Part shown: positions 33,581 to 47,000 of the stretch, piece by piece | How positions within the stretch are numbered: the stretch's first letter is position 1 | Layout: the number at the start of each line of letters is the position of its first letter | Assembly (NCBI GenBank): GCA_026260175.1 | Contig: JAKCWW010002417.1 | Coordinates: forward strand, 9,754-57,711 | From: Reticulitermes lucifugus | Taxonomy: Eukaryota; Arthropoda; Insecta; Blattodea; Rhinotermitidae | Reading direction: 5' to 3' | Length of the DNA stretch: 47,958 nt | Made by a program: the position numbers and the translations under genes | Notes under the pieces: model-generated | The model's database searches: none | Told to the model about the DNA's origin: nothing | Seen by the model: only the letters and a program-made list of their open reading frames with translations

Positions 33581-33695
33581 GCAACAGTGACAAAATGTCA
33601 TTCCAAGTGATGAAGAATGACCGTGTGGTTTTTGTCTGTGCAAATTGTCTTCTGGGACCTCAGTGACTTCAGAATAAACATGTATTCTTTATTAT
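33581..33695 (+). other. Candidate terminal exon of the same plus-strand transcript
   Basis: A TTGTTCACAG acceptor is followed by about 90 bases and an AATAAA at 33673-33678, then a T/GT-rich stretch, as expected for a 3' end. A second AG lies 7 bases downstream. Joined to the exon ending at 32569, the first acceptor gives a stop after two codons. The second gives an open tail of about 25 residues with CANCLLGPQ at its end. Confidence 0.3.
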
Positions 33696-34262
33696 ACTTT
33701 GTGTTGTATTTGTTCTGTGTGTTGACTCTTGTGTAACACTGGTCAATGCTGCAGCTTTAGTGTATTAGTGTTTTGTATACTCTGAAGAAAATATAACCAT
33801 CAGAAATGAAGTTTTTTATTCATGAAATCATAGTTATGGCATATGTATTTAATTTATTTCATGTGGTGACAGTTGTGTATAATGGAGACAATTGTTCCTA
33901 CTTCGAGAACGTTCAACATTGTAAGTAGTTTTGAGTGTGTGATTGTCCTTGTGGTATCATTTTAGTAAAACTTTGAAATTCATCGTGTGTGGTCCTGACC
34001 CTAAAATGCTTATTTATACTGGTGATGTTTGTAAACAAGAAGTGTTCCAGATCTCATTCCCTCAGTTAATGAGAGAACTGTACACAGTTGGTGTAAAAAG
34101 AATGTGGCATTAAATACTGTGTTTTTAAAAACATACTGCACCTCCTGTAATTCAGTTTTCCCAACGTGACATTTCTATCCATGCTTCACGTGTTCTTTGT
34201 ATTTTTTGGTACAGGATTTTAGGTGCTCACAATGGTGAGGATTTATAATGCGGTGTGGGTTA

Positions 34263-34398
34263 GGACACCGTGTAGTCTGGTACATGTTTAGGAATGCTTT
34301 GGAGGAGCATTGTGGGTCTGTCTTTATTGGCGGTCGGAAGATGGAGGCAGTATGTCCTGACCGAAACCTCGGTACCCACCAGTCAGACTACACAGTCC
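34263..34398 (+). mobile_element. Penelope-like fragment with inverted ends and hammerhead-like module
   Basis: GGACACCGTGTAGTCTGGT (34263-34281) and ACCAGTCAGACTACACAGTC (34377-34396) pair as inverted ends. Between them 34335-34374 reads CGGAAGATGGAGG...CCGAAACCTCGGTA. Located in the FAM91A1 5' flank. Confidence 0.5.
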
Positions 34399-34619
34399 CA
34401 TAACTCGGAAGACTATAATTTTGATTCTTAATATTCTGTGTATTGTATCATTATTACGAAACAACTGAATACATGTATTAGACAATAAATATACCTTATT
34501 ATTTTACATTATATTTTGATGTAAGCAGAAATTTGCCGGAGCAAATATAATGAAAAATACTATTTCCCAATAAGTGTATTTAGCAGGTTTGTAATAGTTT
34601 CGAATTTCGATACTTTTGT

Positions 34620-35002
34620 AGTGCAATTACGAGTGGAGTGGGGGTTGAAGGAAAAAGCAGGAAGCTGCTTTGCCGATGTCATGCTATATAGTTCCTTAAG
34701 TTACCACTAGGAGCGCGCTTTACCCATAGCCAGTGAGCCACGACGGCTACAGTAACGCACGAAGGCACCACATGTGGCGGTGTAGTTTTACTTTTCCACG
34801 GAGTTTCCGATCTTGTCAAGCAGATCATCTGCTTGTAAAGGTATGAATCTGTGATAACGAACAATAATAACATTGCTATGATGCCACATATCGAACACGA
34901 TTTCGGTGTGAGAACATAGTGTAATAGCGCAGTGAGAGAGGTGCTAAAAAGATTTGAAATGCATTTTTTGTAGCTTAGATTTAAAATTTACATCAGAGTA
35001 CA
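34620..35002 (+). promoter_or_regulatory. FAM91A1: Probable FAM91A1 promoter and 5' UTR
   Basis: CpG-normal stretch just upstream of the FAM91A1 ATG, flanked by CpG-poor DNA from about 36 kb onward. I see no clear TATA box. A possible acceptor TTTTTTGTAG lies about 30 bases before the ATG, so the 5' UTR may be spliced. Confidence 0.4.
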
Positions 35003-35074
35003 ATGAATAGTGAAGTGGAATTTCACATTCGACAGAATTATCAATGGGTGAAACTGCCAGTGACTGTCAAACAG
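35003..35074 (+). CDS. FAM91A1: FAM91A1 exon 1 (start codon)
   Basis: 24 codons, [20 protein letters not shown] then TVKQ, aligning with the conserved FAM91A1 N-terminus. Donor GTAAGC, phase 0. The intron that follows is 1.53 kb. Confidence 0.93.
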
Positions 35075-38000
35075 GTAAGCTGTATTTAACGCTTCCATCC
35101 TCGTGACAGCTCTCATCTTAGTTTCACGTCAAGGTGGTCAGTATAATGTATGTCATTAATAGTAAAATTATCTGTGTAATATGTTCTGTCGTCCAGAAGA
35201 AAATGTTTTATACCCTACTTGTTGTGTTTAAATATACGGATTATGATCAAATGTTTGTCCAAGTTTTTGCTATGTAAGGACGAAAAATTCGGACACGTAA
35301 CTTTGTTAAGTTGTTCTCTCACCTTCCTTCCTCCCACCCTTCAGATATAAAATAAAGGTGTTGTTTTGTACTCATTTGCTAATCGAATGCTGAATGGAAC
35401 ACCTTAAACCAAAAAGTAAAGTTCACCCTACAACCTGCCATGAAGGCACAGGGGGGAGTAGAGGTATAGCTCTACTTTTCCTTTTACCTCGGCGTTAGAT
35501 TGGGGTGTGTGGTTAACGCCATGACGTGGCCGCTTTACCCCCGGGAATGACTTGATACCTATTCTATAGGAGGTTGGGTGGGCCCCAGGGATGCCCTGGA
35601 TTGGTGCAGAAAGTTTGTCCCTACAGGGATTCGATCCCTGGACGGCCGAGCCCTCCCTTAAACCAAATTTATGCTGAAACTTGAAATTATGTTGATATTT
35701 GCGCCAGGTTTCCAATGAGTATATTTTCACGTGGCTTTAATGTCAATGTCAGTTTAGATTTCAGTATTTGTGAGAATGGTGACTGCGCTGTTCTTCAGTA
35801 GTGCTGGATACTGTCTTCTGGGATGTGATACTGTGTACTGTGGTAGATAAGTGTCGATGGTTATGAGAAACCTGCTTCAGGTTACACCACTCGCAGTGGC
35901 TTGCTCCAACTTCTTCCAATGGGAAGGTGTGGCCCTTTTCGTGTTGACATTATGTCATTCATTTTGCACTATTCCCTTTGGCTTACAGGCCATTTTTGAC
36001 CTTGCAGTTTATTCCATTGCCCTGAAGATTGAGGCTGCGGGTTTCTCTGAAATGTCAGTATGTATTTATCAGATTGCATTTTGTCACATTCTAGAAGCCA
36101 GTAATCTAGGTTATAACATTTGTTCTTTATATATCTTTACAGTTTGGTGAGTCGTGTTATTTATTGACAGACTGACAAAGATAAGAGTAGTTACGTTCTT
36201 GTGTTTCTGTATATATTTGTATTTCTGCAAGGCATATATAGTTCTTGCCAGACCAAGTTACATGACGTTAGTTCACACTGCTTGTCAGGTCAGTTTACAA
36301 TACATTAGGTTAGTGTAATCTCATTACTTTGTTTTGTGTGTGTCATAGTAATCATAAACTTAATATGAATTCTTCAAGAAGTACATATTTTTGCCAGGTC
36401 ATTACATAGGTTAGTTCAGACTTTCTGTCACTTGACGTTGTATTACATTATGTTTAATTTCATTGCTATATTTGTGTGTTATAGTAATCTTAACCCAGTT
36501 TTCATTCTGCCTTACCTGTAATGGAAGCTTAGTGTGATGTGGATGCATGCTAAAGATGCTGAAGCTCATGATCACAATATATGTTTTTTTTTATTTATTT
36601 CAGAGTTTGGGTAATTCCCAAAAGGAGTATGAAAAATGTATTGTGAACTTCAGCATAAAGAATCAGCTGAGATACAGAGGGAATCTCGTGAGATTTGTAC
36701 GCAAAGATGAACGGCGATACTATGAAGATCTACTGGCTTACAGCAGAGAGAATCTCATGCTGTATCCTTACCATTTATCTGATGTTGTAGTGAAGGGTCT
36801 GCGCATAACACCATTTCAGTATTACATCTCTATGATGGAAAATATAATGGAGCAGGAGAAAAGCTATGACTCGCTGCCAAACTTCACTGCTGCTGATTGT
36901 AATTTGATTTTCTTCTTGAGATTAAATTTCTTCGTATTTTACCTTTCCTGTCTAACCAAATCTTACTGAGCACATTCATGTGTTAGTAGTAATGCTTATG
37001 TTTAGGAGGTGCCTGGTTTTAATATGGGTCAGCTCATCAGCAATTGTAACTGAGGTTTTCATGTTTTTCTTCACTCCCTTCAGACAAATGCCAATCCATG
37101 ACTGCTTCCTTTCAAATCCTTTCCATTTCGTTATTCACCACACACTTAGCATTTTGTGCAGTATGTTCAGAAATACTGACAGAAGCATAAAATAAAAAAT
37201 TAATTGCATTTTTGTAATACAGATCCTTCTAGTTAACTGTTATTCATCCACTCAACATATTCCCGGCTAGAATTATTTGACTGCTTTGTAGCATTTTTGT
37301 AAACACTTAACATTTTCAAATTAAGACCACAGCCAAAAGAACACTTTTGGACTTTGACCGTGTACCAGCTCTTTAAATCACCATGTTTTACCTCCTACCT
37401 CTTGGGCACAAATATCCTCCTCAGCATCCTGCTGTAGAACACTTTCAGCCCCTGTTCTTCCTGTAACGTGAGAGACCAAATTTCACACCCATTTGAAGTA
37501 ACAGGCACAACTGTAGGTCTGTGAAAAAGGAAAACCTACTCACATAATTTTTTTTGTGTATTGTACTTCGTTAAATTTGCCTGAGGATGAACAGTCCAGT
37601 ACCAAATGGGAGAAAGTCCTGGCTGCCAGCAAAATATATGCATAATACTTAATGGTTTACAGCAAAAGGTAAAGTCAGATGGAGAGGAAGGCAACAGAAC
37701 TGAAAATATGTGTTGTTCAGTAGTAGTACTGTAGTGTATAATGTAAATGTAAATGTTGTTGCTGTTTGTTAACAGAAAATAGACAACCAGATAATGGTGA
37801 TGTAAAATATGAAGTCAAGAAGACATGTAAAGAAGATTTGGATTTTGTGGTTTTCAGGTCTAAGGTTATTGGGTATTGGTCGCAATGAATATATAGACTT
37901 AATGAATCAATGTCGCTCTGGTCGCAAACTTTTCCGACGAAAAAATGTGAGGGACCTGCTCCCACCAAAGCCAGCAGGAGTTAATGTAGAACCGTGGTGG

Positions 38001-41000
38001 AATGTTGAAGTGGGGTGTGTAATTGAGGAAGATATCAAGGTGTGTACATTGTATTATGACCATTATTGAAGTTGCCATGCATATTTTCTTTGAAATATTA
38101 TCAGTCTTCTGTTTTTACTAGTCTTCTGTTTTTACTTAATATGTCATCTGTTTTTCACATATCTTTCCATTCTGCTTGTTATATTAAGTTTTATTTAGAT
38201 AGTGGGGGGTGTTCCACGTTTACTAGAAAGAGTAATGAAGTTGATATGTTTCTCTTTTCAGTTAGTGTCCCAGTTAGAAAAAGAATTAATTGACAGAATT
38301 ATTGATCATGGATGTCAGAAAGCTGGTGACTTGGACTACAACTTGGTTCACAGTTTATACAAGTTAGTATTGTACTTTACAGTGGTAATAACTCAGTGTA
38401 GCATTTGTGCATTTTTACCAAAAGCCATAGGAATTCAACATAATCTTCATGCACATAGGGATGTTCGGTAGACTGCTGTTCTTTAATGATTACCAGAGAT
38501 CTATGTGGCCTACTTTCGACATTGTATAATCTGAGTTTCATTGAATAATAAATAAATAAATAAAATATACCTTAACTAACCAACTCTATGAAACAGAGTA
38601 CTTCTTGACAAACTAAAATGAAATTCCCCATATTTTATGAAACCCAAAGGTTCACAAGAGCCTGCTACATATCCCTGTCCACAGCCAAATGAATCCAGTC
38701 CACATCCATCCTATTTTTTACGATCCATTTTAATATTATCCTGCCATATACACCTAGGTCTTCCAGGCAGTTTCTTTCCTTCAAGTTCCAAACCACAGCC
38801 CATAGTGTATTTCTGTTCTCTCCCTTCTGTGCCACAGCCGTCACCTTCTGTTAAACTATGTGGCTCAGTAATATAGTTACTGTAGGTATGGAGACACGCA
38901 CACCATTATTTCACCAAAGACTGGATGTATTTCTTATAGAATACCAGTCTGCTTGTAAAATCAGTTATATACATGCTTGCTGAAATCTGTTTGCCTTCAT
39001 TCATGAGAATCACAAGGTAACAGATCTGGACTGTATGGAATATCTTCCAATACATTTTATGGTGTTCTCATGAAAAATCATCGTTTGGTTCACCATGAGC
39101 AGGTTTGTGTTGAACACAGTTTTCCGTTAATCAGCCTGGGGCAGGGGTCTGTTGAATCTTGATTTCTGGTAATTACCATTAAGCAGATTTATATTGAATC
39201 TTTATCTCCAACAGTTTTCCTCAGACAGTTTTTTTTGTCAGAACTTAAGTTCTGGTAATCACTCTTGGTCATGTTTCTTTTAACGTTTTAACTCCATGAA
39301 TTGCCATCAGGTGGATTTCTGTTGAGCTTTAATCCATAGTGTTTATTATAGGGTGGATTTCTACTGAACTTTGATCTCTGGTGGATATCTATAGGGACCT
39401 GATGTGATGTATCTTTCTGTTTAATTTCCCTTACATATGCAAATCTGAAATTTTATGTATCTAAAAATGTATTACAGTATAAATAATAGGGAAATATGAG
39501 GTATTCAAAGTGACACATTTTGTTGATATTATCTTGCTTATTTTTTAGCTGGTTGTATTTCTAGGACCATAATCATGTAAGTTTCATTACAGGAAAGGTT
39601 TGATCTACTTGGATGTACCAATAGAGGATGATGACTATATAGTTCTGCCACCATTAGAGGGTTTTGTTATGAATCGAGTGCTAGGTGACTACTTTGAGAC
39701 ACTGCTGTACAAGATTTTTGTGTCTATCGACGAACACACTTCTGTGGGAGAGGTAAGCTTCTGCTGAACTTTATAATAATCCTACTGGATGTTACAGCTG
39801 AGTGAGCAGCACTCAGTGGATTGTAGAGGTCCCAGATTGTTTTCTTGGTTTGAATCAGCTATCATGACTGAGGTTCTTTTGTGGTTTTCCTTATTCCTTC
39901 CAGGTAAATTTCAGGATAGTACCTTAAAATATGCTAAGGACCCTTCCCAGTAAATCATTTACAATTAAAATGCTTGTTTGATACTAAATGTCAAATGGAG
40001 ATGATAAACAGTGAATAAACCAAGAAAACAGACAAACTTCACAGCTCTAGGCGTAGACTACGTACTTTTCCATTTGATGTTTGACTTATATTCTATTAGA
40101 TTTGCCGTGTACTAACATTGTCCTGTCAGTAACTGAAAACTGATATCTTATCTTATACTGTAACATCAATTTGAAACACTTTAGATGTGGTAAATATTTA
40201 ATTATTTTTAAAAATTAAATTTTATAAAAATGACAGGTCTGCTTGACTGGTGTGGCCTAAAAGGGCCCTTTTGGCTTGAATTTTAGTAACTCTATGATAG
40301 AGGGACCTCTTTTAGCAGCAGCTTTTGATCATTCTTATCAAGAAGTCTCCCACTATTCTAGAAACATGACAGTGCCATCAGCATTCAAGTCTATTATTGA
40401 ACCCTCTCCTCATGTTTTTCAATGATATTTTGTAAGTAACATTTTGTATGTATTTTTTGTTTCTCTGACACTTGCCTCTGTTTTATCACCCTCACAATAC
40501 TAATTGAAGAGTACATGTTATGAGGCTTATCGTTACATAATTTTCTTCATATCTGTCTTAATTTCTCTTAGGTCTAAATATGCTCTTCATCCCTGTCTCT
40601 GATCTTTTACACCAAATAATCTGTGCAACAGTTTCTAAGACCAGGTATTAACATTGGAGTTCTTTGTACATTCAAGAGATCCAAGGCTCAAATCTCCACC
40701 AAGAGACCACTGTCCCTTGAAGAGAATGCTGGAATAGTACCTTAAATTAGGCCATGAGTTCTTTTTACACCTTTTCCAATTCATTTTTGATAATCATTTT
40801 GCCATTTGATGTCACAGAACATATGCATTTGAAGGAGCAATATTAAATAACTCAAAAATCAATTAAACCACTGTTATGATAAAGTGGTTGGCACTCCTGT
40901 TTTGTATTTTGGAGGTATGGGGTTCAAACCTTGGTCCAGAGACCACTTGTTCTGAATGGGGCTTTTCAAGGTTTTCTTCAATCCAACCATGCAAATACCC

Positions 41001-44000
41001 ATATAATACTCAAATTAGGCCCCTATTACTTCAGTCCATAGCCTTGTGAATTCAATATTCACTAATCATCCTGCCATTTGACACTGTATACCTATATAGT
41101 CTTGTTACTGACACTGTCATTAAAAAAATAATAAGTAAGTAAACACTCAGTCAATACAGAATGACACCTAGACCTTTTCTGATTCAGGGTTATAGAGAAA
41201 CATACCTGTCCCTGTGTGATATACTCTGTGGCCTGTAAAAGCTTGCATAATAATAATAATTTATTTATTTATTTATTTATTTGCAGTTGGCAAATGTACT
41301 CCAAATTGATCCTCAGGCTGTAAAGAATGCAGTGTCCCTATACTGCCGACTTGGCATCGCACGTAAAAAGAACCATGATTCTGAATGTGTGGATGTAAAT
41401 CCCACATGGAGGAATGTATTAACTCCTGCAAGGAAGTAAGTGTGTCTTGCAGTAGTTTTGATCGTAGATTCAGAGGTTTATTATCTTGTGGCAGCATTAT
41501 TGAAATACATAGCAGCACTGTAAGGGCAGTGTATATGCTATACAGGTACACCATCGACCACAAGTTAAGCACATGGCTAGTTCAGCATGTCATTTTGAAA
41601 CCAGCCGTTCTGGGCTATAGGCTAGATGACCAGCGTTCAGTTTGCAGCAGAGACAGACTGCATCCAGACTGGCTCCAGGCCCATTGTTAAATTTCCTTTG
41701 TTTAGCCTTTTAGAGACCAGCATTTGCGTCTGTGTTCGCATACACGAACGCGTGTTAGAAAACGCCCCTAGAAATTCAATATATACATTGAGGCAACAAG
41801 GATATTAACTGCATTTTTAAGACATGCTGCATAATCTATGTTTTATTTTCCACAAAATGCCGATTATTTCATAATTTTATCTTTTTCTGCTCAAATAATA
41901 CTCATGTTTTTCATAAACCATGTGCTGAAATTTAAATACTTACCCCCAGTAGGATAAAGGTTAAGGAACCCATTCGGAATTTTGGTGGGTGAAATGGCTA
42001 TGTGGGAGATCAAGAAGGTAATGGGTGGATAATATCAAATTGTTGAGTAGTTTAGTGGATCATGTGAATTGGATTTGACTGCCTCAGGATTATGTCCAGT
42101 AGTTGCCTTTGTTGTTCACATTGTTGAACCATTGGGTTCTGTACTAGAAAATTTGTTAAGATTTTCTGTCATATGAAGTTCATTTTCCCTCAGAAAAATA
42201 TCAAACAGCAGTTCTGTTCCTTCTGCATAGTCTTTATTTACTATTTTTTATTCTACTGAAAGAGCAGTAAACATCCACTGAAGAAATTTGTTTATAAAGG
42301 GGTTGTTGTCTGAACAGTAGAGCAGTGTCTACAACAGAAGAACCGTTGTTAGTGGAGTTGAACTCGGCACTGGTTGATGCTGGACTTACACCACCAGAAG
42401 AGACTTCTAGTGGCACAGAGGAAGTGGAACACTCCATTCTGTCCAACCAGCCACGCAGCAAGCGAATAGCCTTCCTGTTTGACTCAACTCTCACAGCATT
42501 TCTCATGATGGGCAACTTGTCTCCTGTACGTATTATTTGTATTTTAGTCTGATTAATTATTCCTCTGGTTTAAGAAATTTTCATTCACCTATTATTACTT
42601 TTTTTATTTTATTAGTCTTTTGTTAATGGTGCTGTCAAGTACTCTTTATGTTCCTTATTACCTCTGTATACATTGCTTGTTGTAGGAATATTAATAGTAG
42701 GATACACATTTTAAGAGAGGAAGTAGCAGGGACTGGAGAAAATTTTGTAATGTGGAGCTTCATGATTTCTAGTCCTCACTGTATTATTAGGATGATCAAA
42801 GCAAGGAGGATGAGATGGGCAGGGCACATGGCATGCATGGGAAAAAAACAACAATTCATACAGGATTTTGTGGGAAAAGCTGAAGGAAAGAGATTCCTTG
42901 GAAGTCCTAGTCACAAGTTTTGAAGAAATAGGATGGGAGGGCTTGGACTGAATTTATTGGGCTCAAAGAATGGACCAGTGGCGGGCTGTTGTGAACATTA
43001 TAATGAGTTTTCAGGGTCCATAAAATGTAGGGAATATATTCTTGACTAACTGAAAAACTGTTAGCTTCTGAAGCTGACCTCTGCTGCATTGATTTAGTTA
43101 GTATGGATTTTGGGTTGCTCAGAAATTAATGATAAACTTAAACATCAGAAAGAGTATTGTTCATGTTCATCACACCTTACATAGGTCTGATAATTTTTTC
43201 ATACTTATTACTTGTATTTGAATCACATTACCTAAACTAAGTCTTTCTTATAAATCAGAAAGTTTCCAGATGATTAGAAAAAGTAACTAAACACCTGAAA
43301 ACTAGGTCTATGAAAATCTGAAGTTTTTTTAAACACACAGTAAAATGTGATGACAATGAAGTGATTATCTGAAACACTTTATTTTCACAAAATAATTACA
43401 TTAAGTTATGGAAGCAGTGGGGACAACAGATGATAAAGGGATAAAAGACTGACTGGTGCTGATTGGTTTAACTCTTGCCATATGACTAGCCTTGCTATAG
43501 CAGAACAAGTAACAACCCATCATCCTTTTAAAGCATAGAATAGTATTCTGCTTTTAGGGATTATATTTGTGCTTATTTACTTGAATTATCAACAAATTTT
43601 AACTTGATTTGTGTCTCCAGGGACTGAAGAATCATGCTGTAACTATGTTTGAGGTGGGAAAGTTGTCAGATGAATCTCTAGACAGCTTCTTGGCCGAGCT
43701 GGAGAAGATCTCAACTGCAGACAGTGAAGGGGAGGCACAGCGCTACTTTGACCATGCACTTATTCTTCGTTCCACTATCATGTTTCTGCGTCATAATCGT
43801 GCAATGGGGGAAGACCTTAATTTAGCACTTGATTTGATTCGCTGTGAAAGTCTTCAGTCACTTGATCCTGCGACATGCACTCGGCTGCTCAACAAGAACT
43901 ATATGTGAGTGCTTTACATAATGTTTTCTGAGCCTGTCTTCAATTAGTATGTGTTCTGCCATAATTCAAAGGTCAAGTCCATCTATTGACATGTTTTTAG

Positions 44001-47000
44001 CTCTAAAACCATCAAATGGGTTTTAATTTAATTTGGTAGTGTTGTGGCTATTTTGAAAGTTGTCTGGGGAATTTAGTTTTCTTTCATATCATTCTACAAT
44101 AATCCCTACTTTAAATTCAAATACAGTTTTATTGCTTTGCTAAAAGGAAGTGCATGATAGGTCTTCCAACTGGTCACTGTCCTTCACGTTTTCCTACCAA
44201 AACTATTTATACGTTTGTCTTCTATCCCATGTGTGCCACATTCCCCATTTATCTCATCCTCTGTGATTTTGTTATCTTAATAATGTTTGATAATGATTGC
44301 AAATCATGGAGCTCCTCATTATGCAATTTTCTCCAGCCTTCTGTTACTTTCTGTCTCTTAAATCCAAATATACTCCTTAGCACCATTCTCAAGCACCTGT
44401 GATGTCTGTTAGTAGATACCAAATGCCATATCCATCCAACACAGTAAACAAAATATAGTAAATAACACAGAATGTGTTTAGAAAATAAATGTACTGCATT
44501 GCAGTACATAAGTAGTTGTTCCTCATAAGGTATTAAAGTTGTCACTGTGCATGCCATGAAGACATATGGAGGGAGTAGAAGTTACATCCATTTATTCTTA
44601 ACCTCGGCACTAGATGGAGTTGGGTGACCAGCTTCACACCCTGTAGCCAGTCTAGGCTTTCTGGAGAAGAGAAAAATCTCTTTGCTTCTGCTGGGAATCA
44701 AACCCCCAGATCGTCAAACCCATTGTAATCCGGATCAGATAATTAAGTATTCCACCTTTCATGACTGCTGACACTTATTGTGCCAATATTTTAACTTGAA
44801 AATTGGAATATCTTTACATATTGCAGGTTACTGGTATCAATGGCTCCACTCAGTAAAGAGATTCGGCCAATTAGCAGTTGTATGCCACCACACTTAGGTC
44901 CAGCTGTGCCTGAAGTGAACACTGTTTGGTTCAAACTCTTCATCTACCACCTTACTGGCTATGGCCCACCCTCATTATTACTTTCTAAAGGTATGTCTTC
45001 CTATACAGTATCTTGCAGTATTAACTTGTATAATGTACCTCATAGAGACTTAACAGCACTTACAGTATGTAAGTTGTTTTAAGCCATTCATGTACTCTTT
45101 GTTTACCTATGATACACTGTATTCAGGTTGAATGCTTTTTATAAAAATAAACATGAAAAATCTATATTTTGCTCTTTTGGTTTGGCAGTTGTATGTACAA
45201 AGTAAGTCATAAGAAAGAGCTGACACATGCAGCAGATGAACACAAACCATATATTAAGCACTTTTGAGCTACCCTGACTGAGGTTTTCCCTGATTTTCCT
45301 CAGTTGTAAGACAAAATGCCAGGGTGTAATTAGAAGACGCATGGCCTGCACTCCCCACTACTTATAGAGGCCCCCAGCCAAAGTCACTCCTCCGCCCAGG
45401 TAGCAAGGGCCTTCAGCCTACCCAATTTTGAGCCACCCTGGGTTCAAACATCAGACATCCATCCAGCTAAAGGTCTTTGCCACTGAATGGACATTTGCCA
45501 TTTGTAGTAGAAGTCCTTAGTATCACCATAGCAAGGCCCTCAGCCAAGACAGAAAAGCGATTAGCATAAGTACAAACCCAGTTACAGTTACAAAGTTTCC
45601 ATGTTACAGTCCAACAATGTGTCTTGTGCACAGGAATGCTTAAGTGGACCAAGGGATGTCAGCTTCAGTTTCACACAAGTTGACATCCCTTAGTCTGGCC
45701 TTAGTTAGCTCTTGGTTGGTTGATTGGTTGTTGGATTCCATACTGCAGACTGTATGGCATATAAATGTAACAGAGTGTGACTTCAGATAAATTATATCAC
45801 ATAAATATTGTTGGTACTAATGAAACATTACGACAGGAACCCGAGTAAAGAAGCTGCCCCAGATGTTTCGTAATTACGACAAGCTTCTTGTCACAACTTG
45901 GGGACATGATCCAGGGGTGCTTCCTGTGTCCAACATAGTATTTACGCTCAATGATGCGCTTTGCCACTCAGCAGTTCTTGTCCAGGTAAGTGTAGTATAG
46001 CCATTAAGATGTGGATGAGATTAATACTGTAGCTGCTTTTAAGGTGATACTAGATCTAGGATGACTTGTCTGATTCTACTCCCCCCCTCCTCCTCCTCCT
46101 CCTCCATCCATTCTTACAACATACCCAAGCCATTCCTGTCTACATGACTTCTCTGATTAGTGTTGCAATATGTTACAGGCATATGGTGTTAATCGTGGAG
46201 CCAAAACTAAACTAATACCATTCCCTTCATCTGGCCAGGCCCACAGCAAGAAAGGTAAGCTAGTAATGAATATTATACATGTCAGTAGGAGTAATACAGT
46301 TTTTGTTGGGTTTGAGGTTTTCACAGCAGCAGTGTTGCTGAAGATACAGGTCCTCTGGGATATGATGCTGTGTCATTGGGTACTACTCGCCCAGACATAG
46401 CATCATGTCTTGGAAGACTTGAATGTGCAATACAGTTTTTGTTCGCTGTTGTTTTAACACACATAGTTTGTTAACTTAATCATGTGGCCCCTTCCCATTG
46501 GATGACACCATGCTCCATGCTGCCACCCCTTGCTCCATGGCAAGTCCTGTATCATGGCCCACATCCTCCTGCCCATCTCACCTTGAAGATAGTGACTCCA
46601 TTATATGCCACAGTGTTGGAAACTCAAGTATCACTTAAAGTGTGGTGGCTGAATGGTTTCCATGGCATGATTTCCATAATAGGTTTAATGAAGTTCTGCC
46701 AGTTTGTTTATATGTTGTAAAAGATTGGTGAGGAGTAGACATATTTTAAACGTTTCTTTACATTTTGGGAAGGAAAACCAAGCCAGCAGCACAGTGCCAT
46801 TCCTTCTGACCATGTACAATATCAGACTTTCATTCAGATGACTGACTCTTCATACCAAATGTTGTGGTTTAGTTATTATCTCTTCTGCTTCATATTTGGG
46901 AAGTCTCAGGTTTAGTACCTTGGCCAGAAGTTAGCTGTTGTCTCTGAATTTTAAATAGATTTTATGTAGTCTCACCAGGAAGATGCTGGGGTAGTATTTT

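Noticed and set aside
37581..37620. Eighth hammerhead-like candidate CTGAGGATGA...GAGAAAGTCC
   Set aside because: Stem II does not pair and the GAAAC is GAAAG. Too weak to count.
38040..38060. Reading through the exon 3 donor gives VCTL, like human ICTL
   Set aside because: The next exon continues the alignment with exact human spacing and phase 0, and the read-through hits a stop after about ten codons. Coincidence.
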